This document shows positions 15,473 through 24,365 of a stretch of 34,808 nt of DNA, in pieces; positions within the stretch are counted from its first letter, which is position 1; each line of letters begins with the position of its first letter. The DNA is from Candidatus Poribacteria bacterium. GTDB taxonomy: Bacteria > Poribacteria > WGA-4E > WGA-3G. The notes under the pieces are model-generated. The model saw nothing but the letters and a program-made list of their open reading frames with translations, was not told the DNA's origin and made no database searches. The stretch covers positions 1 to 34,808 of the forward strand of contig VXPE01000090.1 of the NCBI GenBank assembly GCA_009839745.1, written 5' to 3'. The position numbers were made by a program, and so were the translations under genes.

Positions 15473-15612
15473 AGGGGCACAACTCGTGAGAAACACATAA
15501 AAAAATGGCACTTCTGTGAAGTTGTGTTTTACAAACAGTTATTTAGCACAAGGCGTCAATTTACTGCTTTAGCAGCACAATCAGAACGGATATGAAATAC
15601 AGCCCTAAATAA

Positions 15613-16875
15613 ATGAATACATATCATACCTACGACACCATCGTTATCGGAGGTGGACCCGCGGGAAGCACTGTTGCAACACTCGTCGCGGAACAGGGGC
15701 ATCGCGTCCTTCTCCTTGAACGGGAAGCCGAGCCGACATTCAAAATCGGGGAATCGCTGATTCCCGCTACCTACTGGACCTTCAAGCGACTCGGTATGCT
15801 CGAAAAACTACGGACGAGTCATTTTCCACAGAAATACAGCGTCCAGTTCTACTCACGCGCCGGTAAAGCCTCCACCCCCTTCTATTTCTTTCAAACCAAC
15901 CCGCACGAAAGTGCTGTCACATGGCAGGTCTTGCGGAGTGAGTTCGACCAGATGCTCTTGGAGAATGCGGAAGAAAAAGGTGTAGAGGTCCATAGGGGAA
16001 TCAGTGTGCGAGAAGTCCTCTTTGAAGGGGACACCGCAACCGGTGTTGTTACGCAGCGGACAGACGGCACCCGTGAAACCCTCCATGCCACTGTTATCGT
16101 GGATTCTACCGGACAGCGGTCCCTCATCGGAAGGCAACTGAACCTGAATACGATAGAACCGAACCTCAAAATGGCATCGCTCTTTACACACTATGAAGGC
16201 GGACACAGAGACGAAGGCATCGACGAGGGCGCGACGCTCATCCTACACACCGAAGAGAAGGATTCTTGGTTCTGGTCGATCCCACTCCCTTACAACCGCA
16301 CGAGTATTGGGGTTGTGGGCGAGTTGGACTATCTCCTTCAGGGTCGAAGGAATGCCGACGGCAAACTCAATGCCCAAAAAATCTTCACCGAAGAACTCGC
16401 GAAGTGTGCGCCATTGCAACAACGGCTCGAAGGCGCGAAGCAACTCCTCCCCATTCAAACCACAAAAGATTTCTCCTACCGTGCGAGTCGTATTGCGGGC
16501 AACAACTGGGTGCTCGTAGGCGACGCATTCGGATTCTTGGATCCCGTCTACTCAACAGGGCTGTTTCTTGCACTCAAATCTGGTGAGATGGCAGCGGATG
16601 TTATCATCGAAGCGTTCCGTAAGAACGACTTCTCCGGAACGCAACTTGGAAGTTTTGGACCCGAATTTGTAAAGGGGATGGAGGCATTTCGGAAACTCGT
16701 CTACGCTTTTTATACGAAGGAATTTAGTTTTGCACGATTCCTCTCAGAATACCCAGAGCATCAGGGCGGCATTGTTGACATTTTGAGTGGAGACGTGTTT
16801 AGAAAAGATGTAACGCACATCTTCCCAGCAATGGCGGAAATGTGTCCATTTCCACCCGAAGTGCCGCTCAATTGA
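15613..16875 (+). CDS. Flavin-dependent halogenase-like FAD monooxygenase
   Basis: 420 residues. The FAD-binding motif GGGPAGS lies at 13-19 and the second FAD motif GDAFGFLDP at 303-311. Three signatures of flavin-dependent halogenases are present: W219-F-W-S-I-P224 (WxWxIP), F308-L-D-P-V-Y-S-T-G316 (FxxPxxSxG), and a lysine at K74 in HFPQKYSVQF, near the usual catalytic lysine. The KIGESLIP stretch is also typical. Such enzymes oxidise chloride or bromide with reduced FAD and oxygen to halogenate aromatic substrates. Related monooxygenases and geranylgeranyl-reductase-like proteins share parts of these motifs, so halogenation is likely but not certain. No flavin reductase or carrier protein is adjacent. 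There is no strong ribosome-binding site at the ATG. Confidence 0.75.
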   Translation: MNTYHTYDTIVIGGGPAGSTVATLVAEQGHRVLLLEREAEPTFKIGESLIPATYWTFKRLGMLEKLRTSHFPQKYSVQFYSRAGKASTPFYFFQTNPHESAVTWQVLRSEFDQMLLENAEEKGVEVHRGISVREVLFEGDTATGVVTQRTDGTRETLHATVIVDSTGQRSLIGRQLNLNTIEPNLKMASLFTHYEGGHRDEGIDEGATLILHTEEKDSWFWSIPLPYNRTSIGVVGELDYLLQGRRNADGKLNAQKIFTEELAKCAPLQQRLEGAKQLLPIQTTKDFSYRASRIAGNNWVLVGDAFGFLDPVYSTGLFLALKSGEMAADVIIEAFRKNDFSGTQLGSFGPEFVKGMEAFRKLVYAFYTKEFSFARFLSEYPEHQGGIVDILSGDVFRKDVTHIFPAMAEMCPFPPEVPLN

Positions 16876-16930
16876 TATGGATGAGAGCACTTTGTCAGCC
16901 CGAAATAACCATAACCTATAGGAGCTCCTC

Positions 16931-17956
16931 ATGAAATCAATCCTGTCCTATCTATCGATTCTCTGCGTTATACTTGCCATCGGGTGCGACAACACCGCAA
17001 AACAAAACACTGCCCAAAATGAAAAGGGCAATACTCCCGCCGAGTTGGTGAACGATACTTCTACGAAACGCCGCTATATCAGTATCGGCACTGCCCCTGC
17101 GGGTGGCGCGTTCTTCGTCGTCGGTTCGGCAATTGCCGAGGTCGTTGACGGTAACGTTTCCGAGGCGAACTGGGAAGTGACCGCAGAAGCCACGAAAGGC
17201 ACACAGGAAAACATCCGACGCATCGTGAACGGTGAATTGGAATTCGCGCTCGCCAATGCCGCAATTTCCTATTTTGCCGTGCGCGGCGAAGGGGCCTGGG
17301 CAACCGAACACACCATCCAAACCGTCATGACGCTTGCTCCCAATGTTGGACTGTTCCTTACACCACAGTCCTCTGATGTCCGTAGTATCCGAGACTTCAC
17401 CGGTAAACGGATTGTCGTTGGACCCGCAGGAGCAGGCTTCGAGTACTTCCTTAAACCGATACTGGCGGCACACGGTATCACCTACGAGGATTTCACACCC
17501 ATTAATAGCACTTATATCGGGGCGGTAGATTTGTTAGCGGACGGTTCTGCTGCCGCTGCATTCGTCGGGGGTGCGGTCCCAACGCCAGCTGCTACACAAG
17601 CCAGCACGTCTCAAGACATCTTCTTCATTCCATTCGACGATGCCGCGAAACAGTCCCTCTTTGCAGATTATCCTTTCTTTAATGCAATAACTATCCCTGC
17701 CAATACCTATAAAGGACAGACGGAGCCGTTCGCGAGTATGAATGTGGGCGCGATGCACCTCATCACCGCTGAAAACGCAGATGAAAACATCGTCTATGAG
17801 TTCACGAAGACCTTGTATACATACCGGGCGGAAGTCGTGAAACGGCACGGTGCCGGCAAAGCCATTAATCCGAAAAACGTCGTCAAAGATACAGGCACGT
17901 CTTTTCACCCGGGTGCCGTCCGTTTCTACCGCGAAATCGGCATTTGGAACGAATAG
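16931..17956 (+). CDS. TAXI-family TRAP transporter substrate-binding lipoprotein
   Basis: 341 residues, with AGGAG about 7 bases before the ATG. The N-terminus is a lipoprotein signal ending LAIGC, with C19 as the lipidated residue, followed by a polar linker. The body is a periplasmic binding protein of the TAXI type: ISIGTAPAGGAFFVVGSAIAE, then GELEFALANAAIS, then FTGKRIVVGPAGAGFEYFLKPIL. TAXI proteins bind small organic acids such as glutamate or dicarboxylates for TRAP permeases. No TRAP membrane subunit is in the window, so it is an orphan or works with a permease elsewhere. Confidence 0.85.
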   Translation: MKSILSYLSILCVILAIGCDNTAKQNTAQNEKGNTPAELVNDTSTKRRYISIGTAPAGGAFFVVGSAIAEVVDGNVSEANWEVTAEATKGTQENIRRIVNGELEFALANAAISYFAVRGEGAWATEHTIQTVMTLAPNVGLFLTPQSSDVRSIRDFTGKRIVVGPAGAGFEYFLKPILAAHGITYEDFTPINSTYIGAVDLLADGSAAAAFVGGAVPTPAATQASTSQDIFFIPFDDAAKQSLFADYPFFNAITIPANTYKGQTEPFASMNVGAMHLITAENADENIVYEFTKTLYTYRAEVVKRHGAGKAINPKNVVKDTGTSFHPGAVRFYREIGIWNE

Positions 17957-18118
17957 AAACACCATCTTTCACTTGTTGCGATTTTTTACCAAATCATGCA
18001 CCCTTTTCGTCTCCAAACCGCGTCATTAACAATAAGAAAATAGAAATGTGCAACCTTTACATTCAGGTACCTCAGTCATAGCATCCCCCAAATTACTTAA
18101 CATAAGTTAAAAAAGTGC

Positions 18119-18147
18119 TTGACTTTAACGCGTTTTTTTAGTAAAAT
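18119..18147 (+). promoter_or_regulatory. Sigma70-type promoter of dnaN
   Basis: TTGACT at 18119-18124 and TAAAAT at 18142-18147 with a 17-base spacer. The predicted transcript would start about 20-25 bases before the dnaN ATG, leaving room for the AAGGAG site. Confidence 0.65.
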
Positions 18148-18176
18148 TGTAAAAATGCTTGTAAGGAGAACCGGAA

Positions 18177-19277
18177 ATGGAATTAACCTTTGAAAAACAT
18201 GATCTCTTGAATTCTCTGCAAGTGCTACAAGGCGTAGCGAGTGGACGCACAACCCTACCGATTCTTTCAAACGTTCTTATCCAAGCCGCAGATGGAAAAA
18301 TTGAATGTATCGCCACAGATTTGGAGGTCGGTATTAAGATCAAGGTGGAAGGTGCCATTCAAGAAGACGGGGCTATTACTGTCTCTGCGAAAAAGTTGGC
18401 AGACATCGTCAAAGAATTACCGGTAGACAAACCGATCCACTTCGCAACGACGGCAAATGACCGAGTTGAACTCACTTGTGGGAACGGTGTTTATAAAATT
18501 ATTGGACTTCCAGACGAAGAATTCCCACAATTGCCTGCTGTTGACGGAGATTCACTAACAATTGATGGCGATGTTCTGCGGGATCTACTTTACAAGACCG
18601 AATTTGCCGCCGCAACGGAGGATGTTCGCTATTTCCTAAATGGACTCTATTTTAATTTCCTGCCCGATAAAACGGAAGTCGTTGCCACCGATATGAGATG
18701 GCTCGCACTTGCACGCTGTGAACGGCTCACGTCAGAGGATGTAAAAGGGTTCATCATCCCACTCAAAGCCGTTAAAGAGATCGCTCGCACTTTCACTGAA
18801 TCTGGCACAGTGCAGATCTCAATTTTTGAAAATCAGATTCTCTTCGCTGATGAGAATGCGACCTTAACGACACGACTCGTAGAGGGCGATTACCCACCAT
18901 ACCAGAAAATCATCCCTGAAGCTGCGGAAGGCAGAGTGGTCGTCTCTAAAGAACAGATGCTGCATGCAGCACGGCGCGTTGCGTTGCTATCGGATCCGAA
19001 GAACTATGCGATTGCTTTGGAAATTGATACTGAGCAGCTCCAGATTTCAGCAAAGACTCCGGAATTAGGAGAGGCATACGAGCCTATTCTTGTGGAGTCT
19101 GGCACAGGACGCATACGGATTGGTATCGATGCGCGTTTGTTGATAGAGACTTTGGGACACGTTGAAACGGAGTCCATGGCAATAGAGTTTAAAAGCGAAG
19201 TGGAGCCTATCGTCTTTAAACCGGTCGGTGCGGAAAGTCACATCTGTCTTGTAATGCCGATGCGTTTGGAATCGTAG
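18177..19277 (+). CDS. dnaN: DNA polymerase III beta subunit (sliding clamp)
   Basis: 366 residues, the usual length, with AAGGAG about 10 bases before the ATG. The protein starts MELTFEKHDLLNSLQVLQGV and keeps the three-domain clamp pattern: LPILSNVLIQA and the ATDLEVGI loop in domain 1, a VATDMRWLALA loop in domain 2, and the family C-terminus CLVMPMRL that lines the protein-binding pocket. It forms a dimeric ring that tethers polymerase to DNA. No dnaA, recF or gyrB lies beside it and I found no DnaA-box cluster, so it is outside the common origin-linked cluster. A hairpin and two tRNA genes follow. Confidence 0.95.
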   Translation: MELTFEKHDLLNSLQVLQGVASGRTTLPILSNVLIQAADGKIECIATDLEVGIKIKVEGAIQEDGAITVSAKKLADIVKELPVDKPIHFATTANDRVELTCGNGVYKIIGLPDEEFPQLPAVDGDSLTIDGDVLRDLLYKTEFAAATEDVRYFLNGLYFNFLPDKTEVVATDMRWLALARCERLTSEDVKGFIIPLKAVKEIARTFTESGTVQISIFENQILFADENATLTTRLVEGDYPPYQKIIPEAAEGRVVVSKEQMLHAARRVALLSDPKNYAIALEIDTEQLQISAKTPELGEAYEPILVESGTGRIRIGIDARLLIETLGHVETESMAIEFKSEVEPIVFKPVGAESHICLVMPMRLES

Positions 19278-19302
19278 AGACAAATTTCGTATGCCATGTC
19301 CA

Positions 19303-19321
19303 GAGCGGTTAGAAACCGCTC
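19303..19321. repeat. Hairpin after dnaN
   Basis: GAGCGGTT (19303-19310) and AACCGCTC (19314-19321) with loop AGA, 26 bases after the dnaN stop. No T-tract follows. It may help end or protect the dnaN transcript, or be a copy of a dispersed palindrome. Confidence 0.5.
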
Positions 19322-19386
19322 CTACCGGGCCTGTGCCTCTAAAGTCCAGCGCAAAAATGAAAAACCAAATGGGCCTGTAAAAAAAC

Positions 19387-19415
19387 TTGACAACCCCTCC
19401 GTTTAATGGTATTAT
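19387..19415 (+). promoter_or_regulatory. Near-consensus promoter of tRNA-Phe
   Basis: TTGACA at 19387-19392 and TATTAT at 19410-19415, spacer 17 bases, ending 12 bases before the tRNA-Phe 5' end. The strength and position fit a tRNA promoter, and it probably drives both tRNA genes. Confidence 0.75.
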
Positions 19416-19427
19416 TATATACCTGAT

Positions 19428-19500
<73 letters not shown>

Positions 19501-19529
19501 CTTTCTTTCCAACCGTAATAGTGTGCTAA

Positions 19530-19601
19530 GCCGGTGTAGCTCAGTGGAAGAGCAACTGATTCGTAATCAGTAGGTCGGAGGTTCAAATCCTCTCATCGGC
19601 T
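19530..19601 (+). tRNA. tRNA-Thr (anticodon CGT)
   Basis: 72 bases with acceptor GCCGGTG/CATCGGC (one G-U pair), D-arm GCTC/GAGC, anticodon stem ACTGA/TCAGT with loop TTCGTAA (anticodon CGT, reading ACG), T-arm GGAGG/CCTCT with TTCAAAT, and discriminator T. CCA is not encoded. Its last nine bases overlap the stop end of the minus-strand TPR gene. Confidence 0.93.
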
Positions 19602-20699
19602 TTCTGTTTCAGCGGCGACATCTTCTTCAAGGGATTTGATATTTGCCAAGACAGTCGGGTGCGGTTCGATTTTATACACTGTGCGGTACACTTCTAAAGC
19701 CGCTGCTTTATCCCCAAGGAAACTTGCATAAATTTCACCCATCCGTTCCCACGCCCGAACCTCCTCGGGATCAAGATCGACAATCCGTTCATAGACTTGC
19801 AGCGCATCCACATACTGACGTGTTTCTATATCCTCTCGCTCAAGCGCAGATGCACGGGAAAAAAGCAGGCGAACGAGATCGTCAACAACCTCGTTCATTT
19901 CAGGCATCTTTTCATGCGCCTGCTCCAAGAGGGCAATCGATGCCGATTCCAGGCGTGTAACCTCAGCCAAATCCTCTTCGGTGAATTCCCTATCAAGGAA
20001 CTGATAGCTCTGTAGCATTCTGGCATACGTTCTCGATAACTGGAGGCGAGCAAGGATACCGATAGGTGCTTTTTCAGAGGGGATGTTTAAAAGCTCTGGA
20101 TCGTTTTCAATTGCTTTCGTGTAGTACTTAGCAGCTTGTTCAAACTGCTTACTTCCCTGATAGAGAACGCCGAGGAGATAGTGTGCTTCAGCATTGTTTG
20201 GAGCACTCTCGAGCACAGCAAGGAATTCTTGGGTAGCTTCCGCAAGCAAGCCTTCATCACGAAACAGTTTACCGCGTAAGAGACGGACACCCGCATGTTC
20301 AGGCTGAATGCGCGATGCATATTCTAAACGTGCCTTCGCATCTTTCAACCAATTACTCTGTGAATAGATCTCCGCAATGCGGAGATTGGCGTGCAAACGA
20401 ACTTCCGCCCTCGTCTGTGAGATGCCGTTTATGGGAATCTCACGGACTGTATCCTGCGTTTCCAAGGCTTGTAAGGCTTGCCAATAGTAAAGGGCAGCAT
20501 CGGCAAGATCCTGTTTCTTATAGAGGGTATCTGCTTGCTGAATAAAAGCACCTACCTGTGACAATGGTGGCGATTCGGATTCCGCAGTCCCACGCCGAAT
20601 ATAAAAAAACGCAAGTCCAACAAAACCGATGACTGCCACCACTTCCGCGTAAAAAAGCCAACTCCGCAAGGAGACTAAGGATTTTACATTAAAGGGCAT
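19593..20699 (-). CDS. Membrane-anchored TPR protein
   Basis: 368 residues, with GAGGAGG just before the ATG. Residues about 14-34 are a single membrane segment (WLFYAEVVAVIGFVGLAFFY) followed by RRG, so the body probably lies outside the cytoplasmic membrane or the protein is N-terminally anchored. TPR-like helical pairs follow from residue 48: ADTLYKKQDLADAALYYWQAL, then HLLRG-type units around 140-210 (NNAEAHYLLGVLYQGSKQFEQAAKYY), then units at 290-350. No enzymatic domain is visible. It is the last gene of the minus-strand run after dsbD, 73 bases away, and may share its transcript. Its C-terminal codons reach 9 bases into the tRNA-Thr gene on the other strand. Confidence 0.75.
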   Translation of the reverse strand: MPFNVKSLVSLRSWLFYAEVVAVIGFVGLAFFYIRRGTAESESPPLSQVGAFIQQADTLYKKQDLADAALYYWQALQALETQDTVREIPINGISQTRAEVRLHANLRIAEIYSQSNWLKDAKARLEYASRIQPEHAGVRLLRGKLFRDEGLLAEATQEFLAVLESAPNNAEAHYLLGVLYQGSKQFEQAAKYYTKAIENDPELLNIPSEKAPIGILARLQLSRTYARMLQSYQFLDREFTEEDLAEVTRLESASIALLEQAHEKMPEMNEVVDDLVRLLFSRASALEREDIETRQYVDALQVYERIVDLDPEEVRAWERMGEIYASFLGDKAAALEVYRTVYKIEPHPTVLANIKSLEEDVAAETESR

Positions 20700-20772
20700 A
20701 TTTCCTCCTCTGTTCCGCCCTGACGTATAAGGTAATAGGATGATTACTTCGGTAAACGCTCAAAACGACGCG

Positions 20773-22617
20773 CTACAGGGGACGTTTTTCAATGTCCTCA
20801 AGGATGTCAAGCATCTCCTCCGGTCCAACAAATCCGGTGAATCGCTTGAGAAGGGTCCCGTTAGCATCCATGAAAATGACGACAGGTAATCCGGGAATCT
20901 GATATTTCTCGGTGAGTGCCTGCGTCGTTTCGGAGCTTCGGGTGAAATCGAGTTTAACATTTACATAATCATCGAGTTTCGCAGCGACCGCGGGATCGGC
21001 ATAAGTCTTATGATCGAGTTCTTTACACGCGGCACACCAAGAGGCATAAAAATCAAGCATTACGAGTTTGTCTTCGCGCGTGGCGATTTCAAATCCTTCG
21101 GCTTCGTCGTAAACCCAATCCAAGTGGGGGCCGGCAGGCTGTTGGATACCTCCAACAAACATATAGGCACCGAATACCGCCAGCAAAAGACCACACGCCT
21201 TTTGGAATTGCATCCGTGGAGAGATACCGCTGAAACGTTGGGTTAACTTACCTAGCCACACGCCAATGAGCACGAAACCACCGGCAATAGCGAAAAATGG
21301 TAGTGAGTTCTGTAGAAAATCCTGCAATGGTGGAAATACATCTTTGAGAAAGTAGAGTGCCATCGTAATAATGGCAATGCCGAAGACGTTTTCCAAAACA
21401 TACATCCATCCACCGGAACGTGGGAGTGCGGAAAGCGATCCAGAGAACGTCCCGATACCGATAAAGAGGAGTCCCATGCCGAGGGCATAAGTAAACATGA
21501 GCCAGAATCCGAGGAAGAGACTTCCCGTGGTTGCGATATAGGTTAGCACGACTGCCAACGCCGGTCCTGTGCAAGGTGCAGCGATCACCCCTGCGACTGT
21601 CCCCATAGCGAACGCGCCTGCAAACCCGGCACCCCCGACGGTGTTAAGGCGGTTCTGCACAGTGTATGGCAACCGAATCTCAAAAACACCGAACATAGAC
21701 AAGCCCAAGGTTACAAGAATGAGGCTAATGAAACCGACGACCCACGGGTTTGCCATTATCTGTCCAAAAACCGCTCCTGTCGATGCGACCGCTACGCCTA
21801 AAATTGAATAGGTCACAACAATCCCGAGCACATACACAACAGAAAGCAGAAACGATTTGAATAAGCCAGCAGACTCATTGGCACCGAAGATGGAAACGGT
21901 GATCGGTATGAGTGGATAAACACAAGGGGTCAAACTGGTCAAAATTCCGCCCGCAAATACAAGTATTAAGGCAAGCCAGACCTGTCCCCCAGAGAGTGCA
22001 CGGGCGAGACCTCCTGCGTTATCACTCGGCGGGGCACCGAATTCGACATTGGCGAAAATCGCCTCATTCGTCCGCTGAATGGGGTCCTCAATGCCAACGA
22101 CTTCAATAGGGACGGCAAAGGTGAGAACTTCGGGTAATAGACACTGCTCATCGTTACACGCCTGATATCTGAGTTCCATATCCAGCATAATAGGGGCAAT
22201 TGGAGCGGTCTGATTTAAATCGGCTTGGATACCGATAGTAATCGTGTCGTGATAGACCGGGGCTTCTCCTATTGAACCGAGTGCCAATACCTCCCCCTTG
22301 GGATATACGGCTTCACCGAAAGTAAGATGTGGTGTATCGGGGAAAATGACCTCGGTGGCGATCAATCCTTCACCCGCTGGAGTGGCGTTCACATGCCATC
22401 CTTGGGCAATTTCAACGACAACAGCAATTTGGAATTGGCTGCCCGGTTGAACCTTGTCAAGCGAGAGGTACCCCTTTACTGAGAGTTTTTCAACAGGGGG
22501 AGGGGCACCAAATCCGAAATCTGCAAGCTGCGCTTGAACAGGAGCAGAAGTTACCATTATGACAAGCACTAACAGTCCACAGCGTAAATATTTATCAAGT
22601 CTGATGGTTTCTAACAT
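20773..22617 (-). CDS. dsbD: Thiol:disulfide interchange protein DsbD
   Basis: 614 residues from ATG 22617, chosen because GAGGAG lies about 10 bases upstream and a signal peptide follows at once (LLVLVIMVTSAPVQA); the frame extends 24 codons further without a good start. All three parts are present: a periplasmic N-terminal domain with C154 and C159 (ACNDEQC), an eight-helix membrane core with C232 (LTPCVYPLIPI) and C349 (APCTGPAL), and a C-terminal thioredoxin-like domain with C528-A-A-C531 (ASWCAACKELD). DsbD carries electrons from cytoplasmic thioredoxin to periplasmic proteins, for disulfide isomerisation and cytochrome c maturation. The gene lies 47 bases after the PorX-like gene. Confidence 0.92.
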   Translation of the reverse strand: MLETIRLDKYLRCGLLVLVIMVTSAPVQAQLADFGFGAPPPVEKLSVKGYLSLDKVQPGSQFQIAVVVEIAQGWHVNATPAGEGLIATEVIFPDTPHLTFGEAVYPKGEVLALGSIGEAPVYHDTITIGIQADLNQTAPIAPIMLDMELRYQACNDEQCLLPEVLTFAVPIEVVGIEDPIQRTNEAIFANVEFGAPPSDNAGGLARALSGGQVWLALILVFAGGILTSLTPCVYPLIPITVSIFGANESAGLFKSFLLSVVYVLGIVVTYSILGVAVASTGAVFGQIMANPWVVGFISLILVTLGLSMFGVFEIRLPYTVQNRLNTVGGAGFAGAFAMGTVAGVIAAPCTGPALAVVLTYIATTGSLFLGFWLMFTYALGMGLLFIGIGTFSGSLSALPRSGGWMYVLENVFGIAIITMALYFLKDVFPPLQDFLQNSLPFFAIAGGFVLIGVWLGKLTQRFSGISPRMQFQKACGLLLAVFGAYMFVGGIQQPAGPHLDWVYDEAEGFEIATREDKLVMLDFYASWCAACKELDHKTYADPAVAAKLDDYVNVKLDFTRSSETTQALTEKYQIPGLPVVIFMDANGTLLKRFTGFVGPEEMLDILEDIEKRPL

Positions 22618-22664
22618 CGGTTCATTCTCCTCAGCGGAAGTACGCCATCGCGTGGCTCCCGAAA

Positions 22665-24320
22665 TTACCTCGGCTCCAGCACAACGCAAGGCAGAATCAT
22701 CTCCTCAAGTGAGACACCACCGTGTTGGAAACTGCCTTGAAATATCTCTTTATAGACATCGAAGCGTCTTGCATAAACTAAGTAGTAGTCCTCTTTTGCG
22801 AGGACATAACTCTTTCGGGCTTCTTCACCAGGTAAGCGATACGCCCCTGGTTCCTTTATGACCCATCCGGCTTCCGGTGCACATGAGATGTTTTTCCCTT
22901 CTTTAAACCGAAGTCCGGTTGTGAGTCCCGCTTGACTTGACACCTTCGCTGCATTTTGACAAAGGACGGAACCGTGGTCAGACGTTAAGACGACCGTCAT
23001 ACCGCGTTCAGCCGCAACTCTGAATATTCTATAAAGATGTGAATGCTGAAACCATGCGTGCGCCAGCGTCCGAAACGCTGCTTCATCTGGGACCAGCTGC
23101 TGTAGTAAACCCATCTCGTGTCGTGTATGTGTCAGCATATCAAGGAAGTCAACAACAAGTGCCGTCAAACTAACCCTATCAGTAACGTTCAGCCAGTGCA
23201 GATATTGAATTTCGCCGCGTGTGTCAAAAATCTTGAAGTAATGGAGCGGCGGCTTGAGAAGTATGCCGTGCCGCTCAAGTTGTAAGCGCATCAACTCTTT
23301 CTCATAGCGGTTGATACTCGTCTGTGTTGGGTCGGGTTCTGCGTATAGGTCTGGGTGCCTCTCAGCAAATTCAAGCGGAAACAACCCGCTAAAAATGGCG
23401 TTCCGCGCATAACGGGTCGCAGTTGGCAGAATGGAATAATAGTAATCTGTGGTTATATGAAACAACGGATACAGCAACGGCTCAATTTTCAGCCAGTGGT
23501 CCAACCGCATACAATCCATAACAACAAAGAGGACCTGCTTCCCTGCCTGAACTTCGGGAATGACATATCGATAAACGACATCCACAGATAAAGTGGGCGA
23601 TGCTTTACCTGCAAGCCAATTGTGATAGTTGGCTTGAATATAGTCAGCGAATGCAGCATTTGCCTCGCGTTTCTCCATCTCATGGATGGATTTAATTTCA
23701 TCAACGTTATGAAGTGTATCCAGTCGTAAATCCCATTCAACGAGGCGAACGTAAGTATCGATCCAGGTCTGCCAATCGTCGGTGGAGCCGCGCCGCTGCG
23801 TCGTGCCACCCGAGATCTGTGACCTGTTAAAGTGCTGCGCGTAAGCCTGCGGTGTATATGTTTCTCTGTTCGTCTGTTTTTCGAGTATAAGAGCGAGGGA
23901 TGTCTCTAACTGCCGAGACGAGGTTTCATCTTGATCGTCTGCCGTGCCTATGAGAATATGCCCAACATCGTAAAGACTCGCCTGCTGCAGCACTTCTTGT
24001 TCCTTCTCATGTGTTAGGAGAATAATAGGAACATGTGCATTTACGCTCCGAATATGCGCAAGCGGATTCCCTTCTCGTGTCTCCCCATCATAATTCAACA
24101 GGACAGCATGAGAGTCTTCGTCTTGGAGTAACGTGATGCCTTCGGTAATCGTATTTGTTACAGAAATATCGTATCCTCGATATTCCAGAAAGCGGATATA
24201 GGGCTTGGATGTTATATGGGTCTGTTCATCCCGATGTCGATTCTTAAGTTGTGCCTCAGAGAGATCTACATCAGATATTTGGTTATCAATCCACAGAAGT
24301 CTCCATCTTTTTTCCTGCAT
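22665..24320 (-). CDS. PorX-like protein: degenerate receiver plus PglZ phosphatase domain
   Basis: 551 residues from ATG 24320, with AGGGG at good spacing; an ATG 13 codons upstream lacks one. Residues 5-140 resemble a response-regulator receiver (LLWIDNQ with D12, then IILLT), but the phospho-accepting aspartate is N76 in AVLLNYD and the usual lysine is absent. Residues about 255-551 are a PglZ/alkaline-phosphatase-type domain as in PorX: D269 in VVMDCMRLDHW, YYSILPTATRYARNAIFSGLFP, VVDFLDMLTHTR, D448-H449 in TSDHGS, and QHGGVSLEEMILPCVVLEP, so the metal site looks intact. PorX regulates type IX secretion in Bacteroidota. Here, dsbD follows; no T9SS gene is visible. Confidence 0.82.
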   Translation of the reverse strand: MQEKRWRLLWIDNQISDVDLSEAQLKNRHRDEQTHITSKPYIRFLEYRGYDISVTNTITEGITLLQDEDSHAVLLNYDGETREGNPLAHIRSVNAHVPIILLTHEKEQEVLQQASLYDVGHILIGTADDQDETSSRQLETSLALILEKQTNRETYTPQAYAQHFNRSQISGGTTQRRGSTDDWQTWIDTYVRLVEWDLRLDTLHNVDEIKSIHEMEKREANAAFADYIQANYHNWLAGKASPTLSVDVVYRYVIPEVQAGKQVLFVVMDCMRLDHWLKIEPLLYPLFHITTDYYYSILPTATRYARNAIFSGLFPLEFAERHPDLYAEPDPTQTSINRYEKELMRLQLERHGILLKPPLHYFKIFDTRGEIQYLHWLNVTDRVSLTALVVDFLDMLTHTRHEMGLLQQLVPDEAAFRTLAHAWFQHSHLYRIFRVAAERGMTVVLTSDHGSVLCQNAAKVSSQAGLTTGLRFKEGKNISCAPEAGWVIKEPGAYRLPGEEARKSYVLAKEDYYLVYARRFDVYKEIFQGSFQHGGVSLEEMILPCVVLEPR

Positions 24321-24365
24321 ATTATGCCCCTTTTTTGGAATGTAGGTATGCCAAAGCACCCTACA

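Larger units (their letters stand above)
15018..15612. other. Gene-free repeat-rich stretch
   Basis: No supported gene in 595 bases. It holds four copies or part-copies of a palindromic repeat centred on GTCCC-TAC-GGGAC plus a fifth partial one, and a 122-base MITE-like element; both are listed separately. A 54-codon frame from 15431 to 15595 crosses one repeat (start MPFFYKHIVPTGLK) but most likely only reflects the repeat. Confidence 0.6.

Noticed and set aside
15431-15595. 54-codon frame starting MPFFYKHIVPTGLK
   Set aside because: It arises from the repeat sequence, has no ribosome-binding site and shows no family resemblance beyond the repeat.
18000-18180. Replication origin near dnaN
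   Set aside because: No DnaA-box cluster and no dnaA, gyrB or recF neighbours.
22618-22689. 24-codon N-terminal extension of dsbD
   Set aside because: It lacks a ribosome-binding site and would bury the signal peptide; ATG 22617 has GAGGAG upstream.
24321-24359. 13-codon N-terminal extension of the PorX-like gene
   Set aside because: No ribosome-binding site; the later ATG has AGGGG at good spacing and begins right before the receiver domain.
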